DNA of 64,000 nucleotides from Coffea arabica (taxonomy: Eukaryota > Streptophyta > Magnoliopsida > Gentianales > Rubiaceae), in contig NC_092323.1 in the NCBI RefSeq assembly GCF_036785885.1, forward strand, positions 15,508,501-15,572,500, in the 5' to 3' direction. Within the stretch, counting starts at the first letter, position 1; each line of letters opens with the position of its first letter. Below, piece after piece: positions 44,096-54,045 of the stretch. Both the position numbers and the translations under genes were made by a program. The notes beneath the pieces were generated by a model, which saw only the letters and a program-made list of their open reading frames with translations, was not told where the DNA came from and made no database searches.

Positions 44096-45151
44096 TCACG
44101 GAGGATAAAATCTTGTGGCTCGTTTCAGTGCTTCATCCTCTATATAATCCTGATAGCCCTCGTAAATAGAGTAATTCTTGAGCACACGAGCTACGGGCTT
44201 CCATGGACTAGTAAATGGCGCCAAACAAGTCAACGATAATTTGCATTCTCCACTCTCTCCTCCATCACACGCCTTTATCGGTTCAAGATATTTGACCATC
44301 GTAACTCTTAACTTATTCCTGTCATGAAACTCAAAATCGTCTGGTATGATAAAATCAATCTCACTAACAGGAATTAAAGAATATGAGTCAGGAAAATATT
44401 GATCAAGAAATGGAGGAGATGTCACCGCATTTGGAGATTGTTCACTGGATTCATTCACTTGAACCATTTGATGTTGGGGTCTCATGTCTTGCACTTCAAC
44501 TTCCTTTTCAACTGCACTTTTAGATCCTTCTTCTTGAGATTCTCGCAGCACCATGTCATTCGTCAGGATAATTGCACTCTCATCTTCCTCATGGTCGATA
44601 ATAGTTTGTGAGGGCAATTCTTCACTTTGAGAAACCAATCGATTTATTCTGGATGTCAAAAGACATAGTTGATCTGCCAGATAATTCATTGCATCCTTCA
44701 TCATCTCATTCCTCATTTGTGTCTCCTGTTGGAATTGGTATGTATTAGTAGTTATTGGTTCAACTATCTCTTCAAGAGACATACCTGACATAGATGACGA
44801 TTCTTGAGACTCATACTGCTGAAAATTCATTGGCCCCGTTGTATAATTATAATTGGAGTTATCCCACCCTCCTTGATCATACCCGTATGGATTAGGGTTA
44901 TACCACGTTTGAGACCAGGGTGAAAAATCTCCATAATTATTGAGTGGGACACTCAGATTATCTTGATATTCGGGGCACATACTGGTTGAATGATCCCTGG
45001 CATAACAAATTTTACAGGTTGCAGCAGCCATTCTTTTTCTAATAGAGTTTACTGCCTCTGCACGTGCAAACTTAGAAAAAAAACTAGTCTCATCGCCTTC
45101 CCCGGAAACAAAATCCAGTCTATCACCAAAATACGGAGTGTTAGAAGCCAT
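44096..45151 (-). CDS. Zinc-knuckle gag-like protein of element D, right copy
   Basis: 351 intact codons, the internal ORF of the complete D unit, about 100 bases from the primer site. Same layout as 38297-39352: N-terminal 45 residues, CCHC knuckle at ~46-59, Tyr-rich segment, gag-linker-like SLEEIVEP, acidic middle, conserved-looking C-terminus. The few substitutions between copies include changed residues (for example H/R at about residue 30 and H/P in the TSHPF/TSPPF phrase). No protease or polymerase follows. Confidence 0.82.
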   Translation of the reverse strand: MASNTPYFGDRLDFVSGEGDETSFFSKFARAEAVNSIRKRMAAATCKICYARDHSTSMCPEYQDNLSVPLNNYGDFSPWSQTWYNPNPYGYDQGGWDNSNYNYTTGPMNFQQYESQESSSMSGMSLEEIVEPITTNTYQFQQETQMRNEMMKDAMNYLADQLCLLTSRINRLVSQSEELPSQTIIDHEEDESAIILTNDMVLRESQEEGSKSAVEKEVEVQDMRPQHQMVQVNESSEQSPNAVTSPPFLDQYFPDSYSLIPVSEIDFIIPDDFEFHDRNKLRVTMVKYLEPIKACDGGESGECKLSLTCLAPFTSPWKPVARVLKNYSIYEGYQDYIEDEALKRATRFYPP

Positions 45152-45234
45152 AAACTATATAAAAAAAAAATAAGAGAAAAATAAATAATAAAAAAAAAAT
45201 GAACTCAAAAAGAAACAAATTAATCTGGCACCAG

Positions 45235-45252
45235 TCCCCGGCAACGGCGCCA
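45235..45252 (-). promoter_or_regulatory. Primer-binding site, tRNA-Asp type (element D, right copy)
   Basis: TGGCGCCGTTGCCGGGGA on the minus strand, five bases from the LTR; perfect match to the expected tRNA-Asp end. Confidence 0.9.
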
Positions 45253-45257
45253 AAAAT

Positions 45258-46741
45258 TGACAGGCGTCGAACCTGTGCAATAATAAAGACCTGCTTAAAT
45301 AAAATACAAATTCTGTATATAGCGGTAAGCAGGGTCGAATCCACAGGGACTGGGGATAATTTAATTTCTTCTCAAGTTCCAGATATGGGGGGTTTTTGAA
45401 AACGATAGTAACTAAATTACTTGGAATAAAATAAAATAACTACAACTCAAATAACTAATTATCACAATAAAAATAATAATGGACGAACTCTAGCCAAGAG
45501 ACAACTTCGGAGATGGTTCACTTAATTCGATCACAGATGCAAGGATTATTCCAGTTACTATCTGATAAATTAGTTATAGTTGTCATACACGCGATAAACA
45601 ACCAACTCTTCCTCAATTTGTCGATAGCCAAGGTACGACCGTTGACTATTTCTCTAATCAGGAAATAACCCTAGGTACGACCATAGAAGTTCAATTCCCT
45701 AATTGCATGAATAATTAGAAGAGCCTAATTCTAACCAATCAACACGCTACGAGGGTCTCTTTAAGTTAGCCTGCCTATCTCCCTGACACAAACCCAATCA
45801 TGCCAGTTGCCACCAGTTTAGAATAATTAAACAATTACGGATTTAACTACCCTAATTGGCTTCAGGTTATTGAATTAATCTAGAATCCGGGCCCTGGATA
45901 ATCGAATAATAAAACAACCATATGAACAAAAAGCAGAAGATAGACGAATACCAGAAGATAATAGGAAATAAATAAAAACTAATTCGATCTCACAAATTTA
46001 GTAGAACCAAGTCCTCCGTTGTTCCTCGACTAGATGAGAAACTTAGCCACGCCTCATGAGAAAATCTCCACGTAATTTAATTGAGGTCCAGGCCATCAAA
46101 AGAGCCAAGAAAGAAACAAAACTAAAAACTACTCTAAAAAACTCTCAAATCCCCAAAGATAAAGCCGCGGCCAAAAGAAAAGAATTGTCTCCTAATCTAA
46201 AACAAATTGCTTCACTTCTCTCCGTGGTCCCCACGAATTAGCACAAGCCTGCCGAATTCACCTCCTTGTTTTGAGCCCCTGTGCGGTCCCCACGAATTAG
46301 CACAAGCCTCTGTACGTTTCTTTTCCAAAGAATTCCAAAGAATCACTAATGATCAATCTTTTTCGTGTGGTCCCTGCCAAGATTGGAGTAAAAGAGTACA
46401 AGCCGTGAACTGAAGCTCTGCCGAGTTTTTCTCCTTCTCGTTTCCTATTGCTAGGCAAAGACTTCCTAGTAAGAGTCCTAGTCAGCAATTCTTCTAATCA
46501 GCCAAAAGAAATGCCATCCGTCTGTAGCTTCATGCAGGCCAGTTCTGTGAGGCTTTTTGGACTTTTTTACGTGTGGGGCAATTTCCTCCAGCAAGTCCCC
46601 CTTTTTAAGCACTTTTCAAATCCCTTTCCTGTAGATAGGTCCAAATACCAAATATAAGTATATATCGACAATTCAAAACAATATTTGGCAAGGACAAAGG
46701 GGAAATTACCAATAAAATTACTAACAATTAACGCCCTATCA
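45258..46741 (-). repeat. Element D LTR, right (5' LTR of the complete unit)
   Basis: 1484 bp, ends CGCCCTATCA. To its right the sequence is the end of LTR E, so this is a true outer boundary of D. Confidence 0.94.
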
Positions 46742-46834
46742 AGTCCCTACTCCAGCACTTGAAATTGGATTTTGGTCATTTTAACTGGCGATTAGGTTTA
46801 ATTTTATTATTGTACAGGTTTCGACACCCTGTTA
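46742..46834 (+). repeat. Solo LTR E, right part
   Basis: AGTCCCTACTCCAGCACTTG then TTATTATTGTACAGGTTTCG and an end in CCCTGTTA (from CTGTCA). It is followed by GTACG, matching the GTGCG before 30811 except for one base. Comparison with F suggests about 260 bases of the LTR between the left and right parts are missing. Confidence 0.8.
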
Positions 46835-49138
46835 GTACGTTTTCACCACCTAACTCGAAAGTTTCCTGTACAAGAGACTCAATAACAATCAAAGCAAAGA
46901 CTGAGTTAGAACCCTCTCGATACTTCATCGTCTCAAAAATATTAAAATGCACCCTTTCACCATCAAATTTCATTGATAAAGTACCCTCATTCACATCTAT
47001 CTTAGTTCTGGTAGTGCTAAAAAACGGTCTACCTAACAAAATAGGCGACGGATTTAACGACTTTTCATCTCCCATGTTCAGGATATAAAAGTCTGCAGGA
47101 AAGACTAATTCATTTACCTGAATTAAGACATCCTCAACTAGCCCTTCTGAGTAGGCGTTAGTGCGATCGGCTAGTTGGATTATGATGGCCGTTTCTTTTA
47201 GTGGCCCTAGATTTAGGGACGTATAAATAGTTTTTTGCATTACATTGATTGACGCCCCTAAATTCAACATGGCCTTCCTGATCGGCGTATTTCCAATCTT
47301 ATAAGGGATCGTGAACATACCTGGATCCCCACATTTGGGTGGGAGTTTTCTCTGGAGCATGGCTGATACATTCTCTCCCACCGCTACTCTTTCATCTGCT
47401 CTCAACTTTCTCTTATGAGTGCACAAGTCCTTGAGAAATTTTGCATATTTCGGCACTTGCTTGATAGCTTCCAACAAAGGAATGTTGATCTCCACTTTTC
47501 TGAATACCTCAAAGATCTCTTTCTCCTTCTCCGCCTTCTTCGTCTTCTCCAACCTGCATGGAAAAGGAGGTAAGTTAGATTTAATGGGTACAGAGGGAGC
47601 AAGAGTTACCTCAGAGTTGTCACGGATGTGTCCTTCCTCTTCCTTCTCCTTCTCGATTTCATCTTCACTCATACTTTTTAAGTTCGTGGCTTTGGACCCT
47701 TCCACTTCTCTACCACTCCTCAGTGTCATGGCACTAACATTCTTGAGGTTTGTCTCGGACTGCGATGGTAATTTTTCAAAAACTTGGGACTCCAAACGAT
47801 TAATCACGGTTGCCATAGGACTTATCTGATTCTCCAGGTTTTTCATACCCACTCTAGTCTCCTGTTGGAACTGAGTGGTGCTCGTGGCTAAACTCTTGAC
47901 GATTTCCTCCAAAGAGCCTCCTGAGTTAGACGACGAAGGTTGTGGCTTTGGTTGCCACGGTTGCTGGAATTCCAGTGGACGATTTGAAAATGAATTTTGT
48001 GGCCTATTCCCATAGCTGAAATTGGGGTGATCTCTCCAACCCGGATTATATGTGTTGGAGTATGGATCGTACGGTTTACGAGGCGCGGGCACGCCTCTAG
48101 ACATGTTCACTTGTTCAACTCCATCCTCTTGCATCATAGGATATGAGTCGGTGGGGTGGCCCACATTTGTGGAGATTCCACAGACCTTTGCTTGGTGCAC
48201 GTTCCCCACAGCTAATTGCCGCACGAAAGACGTTAACTCAGTTAACTGCTGCTGAATGGACGACGTCTCTACCTCATTAACCCTACGGGTAGGGTTATTT
48301 TCACGAAAACCAAACTGTTGGGAATTTTTCGCCATCGACTCAATAAGTAGCCATGCTTCCCTTGGTGTCTTGTTCGCCAATGCTCCCCCGCTCGCAACGT
48401 CAATGATACTCCTATCCGATGACTGTAGTCCCTCATAGATATACTGGATCAACAGTTGTTCACTAATTTGATGCTGTGGACATCTAGTGCACAACTTATT
48501 GAACCTCTCCCAATAGTCGTATAGGGATTTTTCAGGGTACTGCTTAATGCCGCATATCTCTTTTCTTAGACTCGCAGCCCGGGATGCAGGGAAGAATTTT
48601 TCCAAAAATTTCTTCTTAAATTGGGCCCATGTGGTGATACTACCGGCAGGTAGATAGTATAACCAATTCTTTGCTGCATCCTTAAGGGAGAAAGGAAAAG
48701 CCCTGAGTTTGATCTGCTCCTCTGTAATGTCTGGAGACTTCATACTGGAGCATACCACATCGAACTCTTGGATGTGTTTATGGGGCTCCTCAACCGAGAG
48801 GCCATGGAATGTGGGTAGGAGGTGAATCAGCCCGACTTCAATTCGAATGAGGTATTTTCAGCCAACGTTGGAAATGTGATGCACAAGGGCTGCTGGGGCA
48901 ATTCTGGAGCAGCCAACTCCCTTAGTGTTCTTGCATTCGCCATAAGGATGTCCTCTTGGCCTAAATCACTTAAACTATCACCACTTGAATCTGATGATTC
49001 GATCTCTGAATCTAGTTCCTGAGAAGCTATGCTAGACTGCTTCTCTCTGAGTTGTCTAGTCTATTTTCTAGTTCGGCGTACAGTCTTCTTTACCTCCAGA
49101 TCGAAAATCAATTCACCTGTGCGAGAAGAACGATGCAT
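46835..49138 (-). pseudogene. gag-pro: Element A gag-protease, broken
   Basis: From ATG at 49138 (MHRSSRTGELIFD) the frame meets TAG at 49061-49063 (F has Glu, RKETRQ). It shifts near 48824-48832 where one base is missing, then stays open to the E insertion. The capsid region is recognisable (LRAFPFSLKDAAKNWLYYL). The zinc knuckle is degraded (CGISTNVGHPTDSY: the second and last Cys are Ser and Tyr). In the protease the active-site Asp has become Asn (LNLGASINVM, codon 47262-47264). This protein would neither bind RNA normally nor cleave itself. Beyond QETFEL it continues in A pol at 30810. Confidence 0.92.
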
Positions 49139-49208
49139 AAATTAGAAAAATACCAGACAAATCCAAATAAAACAACCTGGAAAGAAACAAAATTAACCAA
49201 AACACCGC

Positions 49209-49226
49209 TCCCCGACAATGGCGCCA
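49209..49226 (-). promoter_or_regulatory. Primer-binding site, tRNA-Asp type, decayed (element A)
   Basis: TGGCGCCATTGTCGGGGA, two transitions away from the D site. Confidence 0.85.
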
Positions 49227-49231
49227 AAAAT

Positions 49232-50975
49232 TGATAGGAACCGAACCTGTGCAATAATAATTACTAAAAAGTCCTAATTACCACCATAATTAATTATAGA
49301 AAAAATCCAAGTACTGGAGCAGGGACCCTAGGTGTCCAATGGGTTACTTGATTCACCCTATTTCCGAAAAGTTTACTTGATCCGATATACCAGATTTGTC
49401 TATAAAAATATTAATTTTGCGTACAATGGCAAGTAGGGTCGATTCCACAGGGAGCGGGTAGGAAATTATTTCTTTCCAAGTCAATACAATGAAATCGGGG
49501 GATAATTAATGGGATGAAAATAAAAATGAAATAAATAAAATTCAAGAGCTAACTCAACAAGTACAATTTCCTAAAAATAGCAATTAATAAAATTCTACCC
49601 AAAGGATCAACTGTTCAGGCACGGTCCAATTAAATGATCATCGATGCAAAGATATTTCATCCATTCATCACTAGGTTGGTTATAGTTATCAACAAGTTCT
49701 GACAACCAGTTCTTCCTTACTTTTTCGACAGTCAAGGTACGACTATTGACTGCTTCTCTAACCAGATAACAATCCTAGGTACGACCGTAGGAATTTAATT
49801 ATCCAATTGTATTAAAACTAGAAGAACCTAACACTAACTAATAAACACGCTAAGAGGGTTTATTTAAATTAGATCTTACGTTTCCCTAACATAAAGTCAA
49901 TTATGGTGGTTGTCACTAGGTATCAACTAAACGAACAATTACGGATTTAATTTAGTTAATGTGACAGTAGGCTATTAAATTAAATCAAATACCCGACCGT
50001 TGATATTCAATTAATAAAATACCCGTGAACAATTAATTCAGGAAACGCACGAATAACAACAAATTGAAAGAAATAATGAAGATTCGATTAGATCTCACAT
50101 ATATTATGAACCGAGCCTTCGCGTCGACCTTTTGGTAGGGGAGAAAATTAGCCGCTCCTCATCATGTCAAGCTCGCGTGATTTGATTAATATCATCCACA
50201 CAATTGCTCAAAAATTAATTGCCGAGAAATTGGGGAAAGTGAATTACTCGAAATAACAACAAAGAGAAACCTGGCTTCGTCTTCGTATTGGAGCCGCAGT
50301 TACAAAGCAAAAGGCTATTCTACTTGCTGCCGAAGAGAAAAAGGGAAAAAGCGTTCGACGGTGAAAAGAAACAAAAGCTAGCCTAATTGATTGCTATCTC
50401 AAAGAAAAGCAAATGTTTGACTTTTTAAAGCAAGCAAGAGCTAATCTAGGAAATCCCTCTGCCGTCTGGCCCATTTTCTTGTCTTCTTATATAGCGCCGC
50501 AGGAGAAGTCCACCCAGGAGCAAAGCTTTTCTCTTCATTGGGGTTTTAATCCCGTGTAGCTGGTCCATGTGGACCTAGCTTCCTCATTCTCATTACCCTC
50601 GACCTCTGGCCCTTTCTTTTTTTTTTTTAATTGAAGCCGCTGCCCGTGGTCTCTCAAGGGTCAGGAGGGACTAAGCTTTTGTTTAAAGGTTCTGATCCAG
50701 TGCTTCGGGTTCACGTGGACCGGGATCCTTAGTTGGCTTTTCTGCAATTAATCCCGCAGGTCCGTCCTTTTGATGTACCTCTTTCGGTCTCTGGCGTGGG
50801 CACGTCCTGAGACAAAAAGTCTTCTGGAAATTTGTTCTGCGAGAGCACTTTTACGCCAACCACCTACACTTTACACAAATACCAAATATGAGCAAAATCC
50901 CAATTCTCAGCAGCATGACTAATCATAATTAGGACAAAATAATGGTGCAAAGTGTGCGAAATAACCGCTCTATCA
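49232..50975 (-). repeat. Element A 5' LTR
   Basis: 1744 bp, TGATAGGAACCGAACCTGTG to CCGCTCTATCA; pairs with 9197-9674 plus 17369-18615. Its right edge is followed by a polypurine tract and 3' untranslated sequence, not host DNA. Confidence 0.92.
50485..50495 (-). promoter_or_regulatory. Candidate TATA box in A 5' LTR
   Basis: Minus strand CTATATAAG within the LTR; also at about 18124-18134 in the other LTR. Motif only. Confidence 0.45.
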
Positions 50976-51127
50976 AATCCCCCCACATCTAGACAATGCT
51001 TGTCCTTAAGCATTTCAGAACTCAGAAATACAATCAAGAAAGCAAAGGTCATGCAGTAATTTATACTAGCACAGGCATCCCGCAACCCTGACAAGGTCGT
51101 CAAAATGAGAATGTACTGGACAGGCAA
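50976..51127 (-). mobile_element. 3'-end scrap of another A-family element
   Basis: AATCCCCCCACATCTAGACA then the AATGCTTG hairpin (50995-51014, one pair now G-U) and 3' untranslated sequence. It matches 18616-18767 almost base for base up to GTACTGGACAGGCAATTTA, then stops. It means the LTR at 49232-50975 is also the 3' LTR of a second, mostly lost, minus-strand element. Confidence 0.8.
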
Positions 51128-51373
51128 TTTAGGATTAATTCATTGTTTGGGGGTTCGATTCTGCTTGTCTTAATTATTGTTGTCTGCCACGTGACACCAG
51201 TAGGGAGTTCTTGTGTTTGTTGCCTTGTCGTCGTTTGATAGGGTAATTGTCTTCCCTTCGGGATATTGGACTACTGACTAGTGGATATTAATTGTTAATT
51301 GTGGTCCCCTATCTGTATTTGGTGGTTGGTTGGCTGTCTCTGAGCTGATTTACACTTCGCCTGTGGTCACCGA

Positions 51374-52627
51374 ATGCCTCCAAAAAAGGCAACAACTGCC
51401 GGGCCGTCTGGGTCCAAACCTAGTAAGCGACGAGCCCCGGTTCAACCCCCAATTCGGTCCCGTTTTGGCCTGAATAAGAGCACTATGTCTCTCGGGAAGT
51501 GGGGGGAATCGGTCGCTGACCTTACGAGGGAGCAGCGGGACCGGCTTAACAGCTTAGTGTACCGTCCCGTTGCCCCTTGTAAATGCTTCCATGCCCCAAT
51601 CCTGAACCATTTGCAGATTGCCCGAGAAGTTAAATAATTGTTCCCGGCAATAGGTTGGGAAAAGTACCTCACCATTGGTTACCCCACGTTTGAGGAGCTG
51701 TGTTGTGAATTCTACTCCGCCTTCGAGTTCTTAAAAAATGAATTCATCACTTTGGATGAGGAGGGGACTATTCACTTTAGATTAAGGGGCACACAGTATA
51801 GTATGTCCATTAATGAATTTAATCTGACTTTGGGGTTTGTTAGTGAAGATACCATTGCATCTGGGGCATATATAAACAGTGCGTGTGACTACACCAGACC
51901 GTTTTCTACGGATTACATTGACATTTGGAGGGAGTGGTCCACGGATCGTCAACTTTACAATCCGAGTCAGTCCAAGGCCTCTCATCTAAAGGATCCTGTT
52001 TTGAAGGCCATCCATCGGCTTTTGGCGCACAATTTCTCGGGCCTGAAGGATTCCTCCGGCACTCTCATCAAGGCGGAGTTTTATTTTCTTTGGTGCATGT
52101 GCAACAAAATTCAGGTTAACTTGGGATGTTGGGTAGCCACCCAAATGCAATCGGTCATTCAAAAGCATAATAAATCGGTGATTCTGGGCTCACTCATTGC
52201 TCACTTAGCCATTCGATTGGGGTTGTTAGACCTCGACGGAGAGCACCGCTTCGCTCTGCCTCGTGAGATAGAGCCACTGGATTTGCGCAGCTTGGAGCGA
52301 ATGGGGGTTATTTTCAAAATGGGCGATGTCTATCAGTTTACGCCCCCTGGCGAGGGCGGACCACAGCCCCGGGTGCCTCCGACTGCCCCCTCCACTGACT
52401 CTCCACCCCATCCGGATCAAGCGGGCCCGTCTTCCTCTCATACTCCTCCTGTTTGGGACTCTAGCTACCAGCACTTCCAAGATTCCGCTGATGAGCTAAA
52501 CACCCAAGTGTCAAGATTAGATGGCCGTCTTGAGGCGCTCCAGGTGTTCGCCCGTATTCAGGCAGACAATCAAGCGGCCTTCTTCGCTCACATCGGATTC
52601 ACCCCGCCTCATCCTCCTCCACCTTAG
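51374..52627 (+). pseudogene. Athila-type ORF3, nearly intact (element G)
   Basis: 417 codons with a single stop, TAA at 51635-51637 (F has Gln, EQLFSAIGW). The N-terminus is basic (MPPKKATTAGPSGSKPSKRR). The body carries FEELCCEFYSAFEF, RGTQYSMSINEFNLTLGFV and then YINSACDYTRPF, and continues through WCMCNKIQVNLGCW. A Pro/Ser-rich linker, a coiled-looking DELNTQVSRLDGRLEALQVF and a TPPHPPPP end follow. No signal peptide or transmembrane segment is seen, so an envelope role is not supported. A structural or nuclear role is possible but unproven. It is the best-preserved of the three copies. Confidence 0.8.
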
Positions 52628-52698
52628 TGCCTCAGTGCCCTCTCTCGGTAGTCAGGGAAGTTTCTGTACTTATTCCCCTCCTACTTCATTTGTCATTT

Positions 52699-52738
52699 CT
52701 ACATTGGGGACAATGTAGATTTTAGGTGTGGGGGGGAT
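52699..52738 (+). promoter_or_regulatory. Internal polypurine tract with hairpin (element G)
   Basis: CTACATTG-GGGA-CAATGTAG (perfect 8-bp stem, GNRA-like loop), 5 bases, AGGTGTGGGGGGGAT. It lies about 70 bases after the ORF3 stop. Confidence 0.7.
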
Positions 52739-54006
52739 GGTTGAGGATGGTTGTTATTATTTCCTTTTACTACCATTAATTCCTTTTACTGCAAAAAATA
52801 TATATATATATAGGGGTGTGTAGTTAGTTGACTTTCTTTCTATTGCTTCGTTTCTTAGCTGTTAGAGCATGCTGCAATGATGAATTGTACAATCATGGTG
52901 CATGGGTATGTGGTCAGATATGCTAGCCGTGCATTTTGCTTCCTTTGGCAATGTCGTCGAATGTTGAATATGCTGGATTTGACTCATTCTTGTAATTTGG
53001 GAGCTTTTGAGCCTTGTTTGGGCACATTATTCTTGTTTGCTCTTTTGTTGTTTGATTGAGTGAATATCACACATGATATTGGCATTCTAGAACTTGCTAT
53101 TTTGTACATGTCGATACCACATTTTATTGAACTGGATGCATTTGAAATGATAAGGGCATTTAGGATTAAACCTCCTTTAACTTCCTAAAAATCATGCCTT
53201 CATCTTGTCTCCCAATAGTAAACCAATTTGAGCTTTTATCCGTCGAGTTTGTTTGTTAGCCATGTTGATGACCTAAGACCTCTTTAGACTTTCTTTTTCA
53301 CCCCTGCGTTGTCAAGAGATGTCTGAATTCCATCATTTGAGCAAGGCAAATAAATTTGGGGTTGCAAGTGTTGTTAGATTAGGAGCTGTATGATGCTATC
53401 CTTGTATAAAGGGGAGAAATTGACAAAAGGCCATTGATAAGAAGACTCTGTCTTACAGGGCGTGCCCACGCCTTGCAATACATTCTCTCTTAAAAAAAAA
53501 ACCTGAAGGAAGTGATCAGAAGACTTTGGCTTACAGGGCGTGCCCACGCCTTGCAAGACATTCCTCTTTAAAAAATATATATATATATATATATAGCGGC
53601 ACTTGCTCAGTGTGTACAGCAGGTGGAAACTGTCTTGTTCGGGGAATTTCTCCGGCGAAACATTATGGTTACATGGTGGGTTTCGGACAGTCTCTTGACA
53701 CATTACCCCCTGTCTATACCTTCCTACCCCACCTTTACCTAAGCCCCATTACAACCTTATCGAAGTTCCTTTGATTTGTGTAGTCAGTTTACTTTTCAGT
53801 GGTAGAGATGTGATAAATGTGCAAACCTATGGTAATTCCATTCCGTGGTGTTGATTTGAGTGGTCCTAACATTCATACATTTTCTTTGAATTACCACCTG
53901 TCCTGTGTGTTCTAATTTTGGCAATATTGTCAGGGATCTGAGATGTTTGTGGTAGTATAGATTACCACATGACCTTTGCTCGCTTGGTTGTACTTCTGAG
54001 TGTCGA
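52739..54006 (+). other. Element G 3' untranslated region
   Basis: Non-coding. Palindrome variants are at 53457-53474 and 53535-53552 (AGGGCGTGCCCACGCCTT), each preceded by GAAGACT. TA-runs are at 52799-52812 and 53577-53594. The reverse-complement counterpart is in A. Confidence 0.7.
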
Positions 54007-54045
54007 AATGCTTGAGGACAAGCATTATCTAGGTGTGGAGGGATT
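54007..54045 (+). promoter_or_regulatory. 3' polypurine tract with hairpin (element G)
   Basis: AATGCTTG-AGGA-CAAGCATT, 4 bases, AGGTGTGGAGGGATT, then the LTR. The LTR-adjacent counterpart of the module at 52699. Confidence 0.8.

Larger units (their letters stand above)
38004..46741 (-). mobile_element. Element D: pol-less Athila-related LTR element, partial tandem copy
   Basis: A complete unit runs 5' LTR (45258-46741), tRNA-Asp primer site, zinc-knuckle ORF, hairpin, GC-rich segment, internal and terminal polypurine modules, and 3' LTR (39457-40940). Beyond that 3' LTR the primer site, ORF and hairpin appear again (38004-39456), nearly identical, and are then cut by the LINE junction. So the structure is LTR-body-LTR-partial body. 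LTRs are both 1484 bp with about 3 differences. No protease, RT or integrase is encoded. It lies inside solo LTR E. Confidence 0.87.
9197..50975 (-). mobile_element. Element A: Athila-type Ty3/gypsy retrotransposon, old, split by nested insertions
   Basis: On the minus strand the order is 5' LTR (49232-50975), primer-binding site, gag-protease (49138-46835), RT-RNase H-integrase (30810-28654 then 23627-22687), ORF3 (21260-20009), 3' untranslated DNA, polypurine tract, and 3' LTR (18615-17369 then 9674-9197). The gag and RT motifs and the extra ORF after integrase place it in the Athila lineage. Four insertions interrupt it: B, copia, E, and LINE plus D inside E. Coding parts carry many stops (mostly TGG to TAG) and the protease aspartate is lost, so it is inactive. 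The flanking target duplication could not be checked, because the 5' LTR is followed by more element sequence rather than host DNA. Confidence 0.85.
51128..54045 (+). mobile_element. Element G: 3' end of an A-family element, plus strand
   Basis: ORF3 leader, ORF3, 3' untranslated region and polypurine tract, leading into the LTR at 54046. The 5' part (gag-pol) is missing: homology to F and A begins abruptly at about 51134 after a short filler. It faces the minus-strand scrap at 50976-51127 head to head. Confidence 0.85.
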
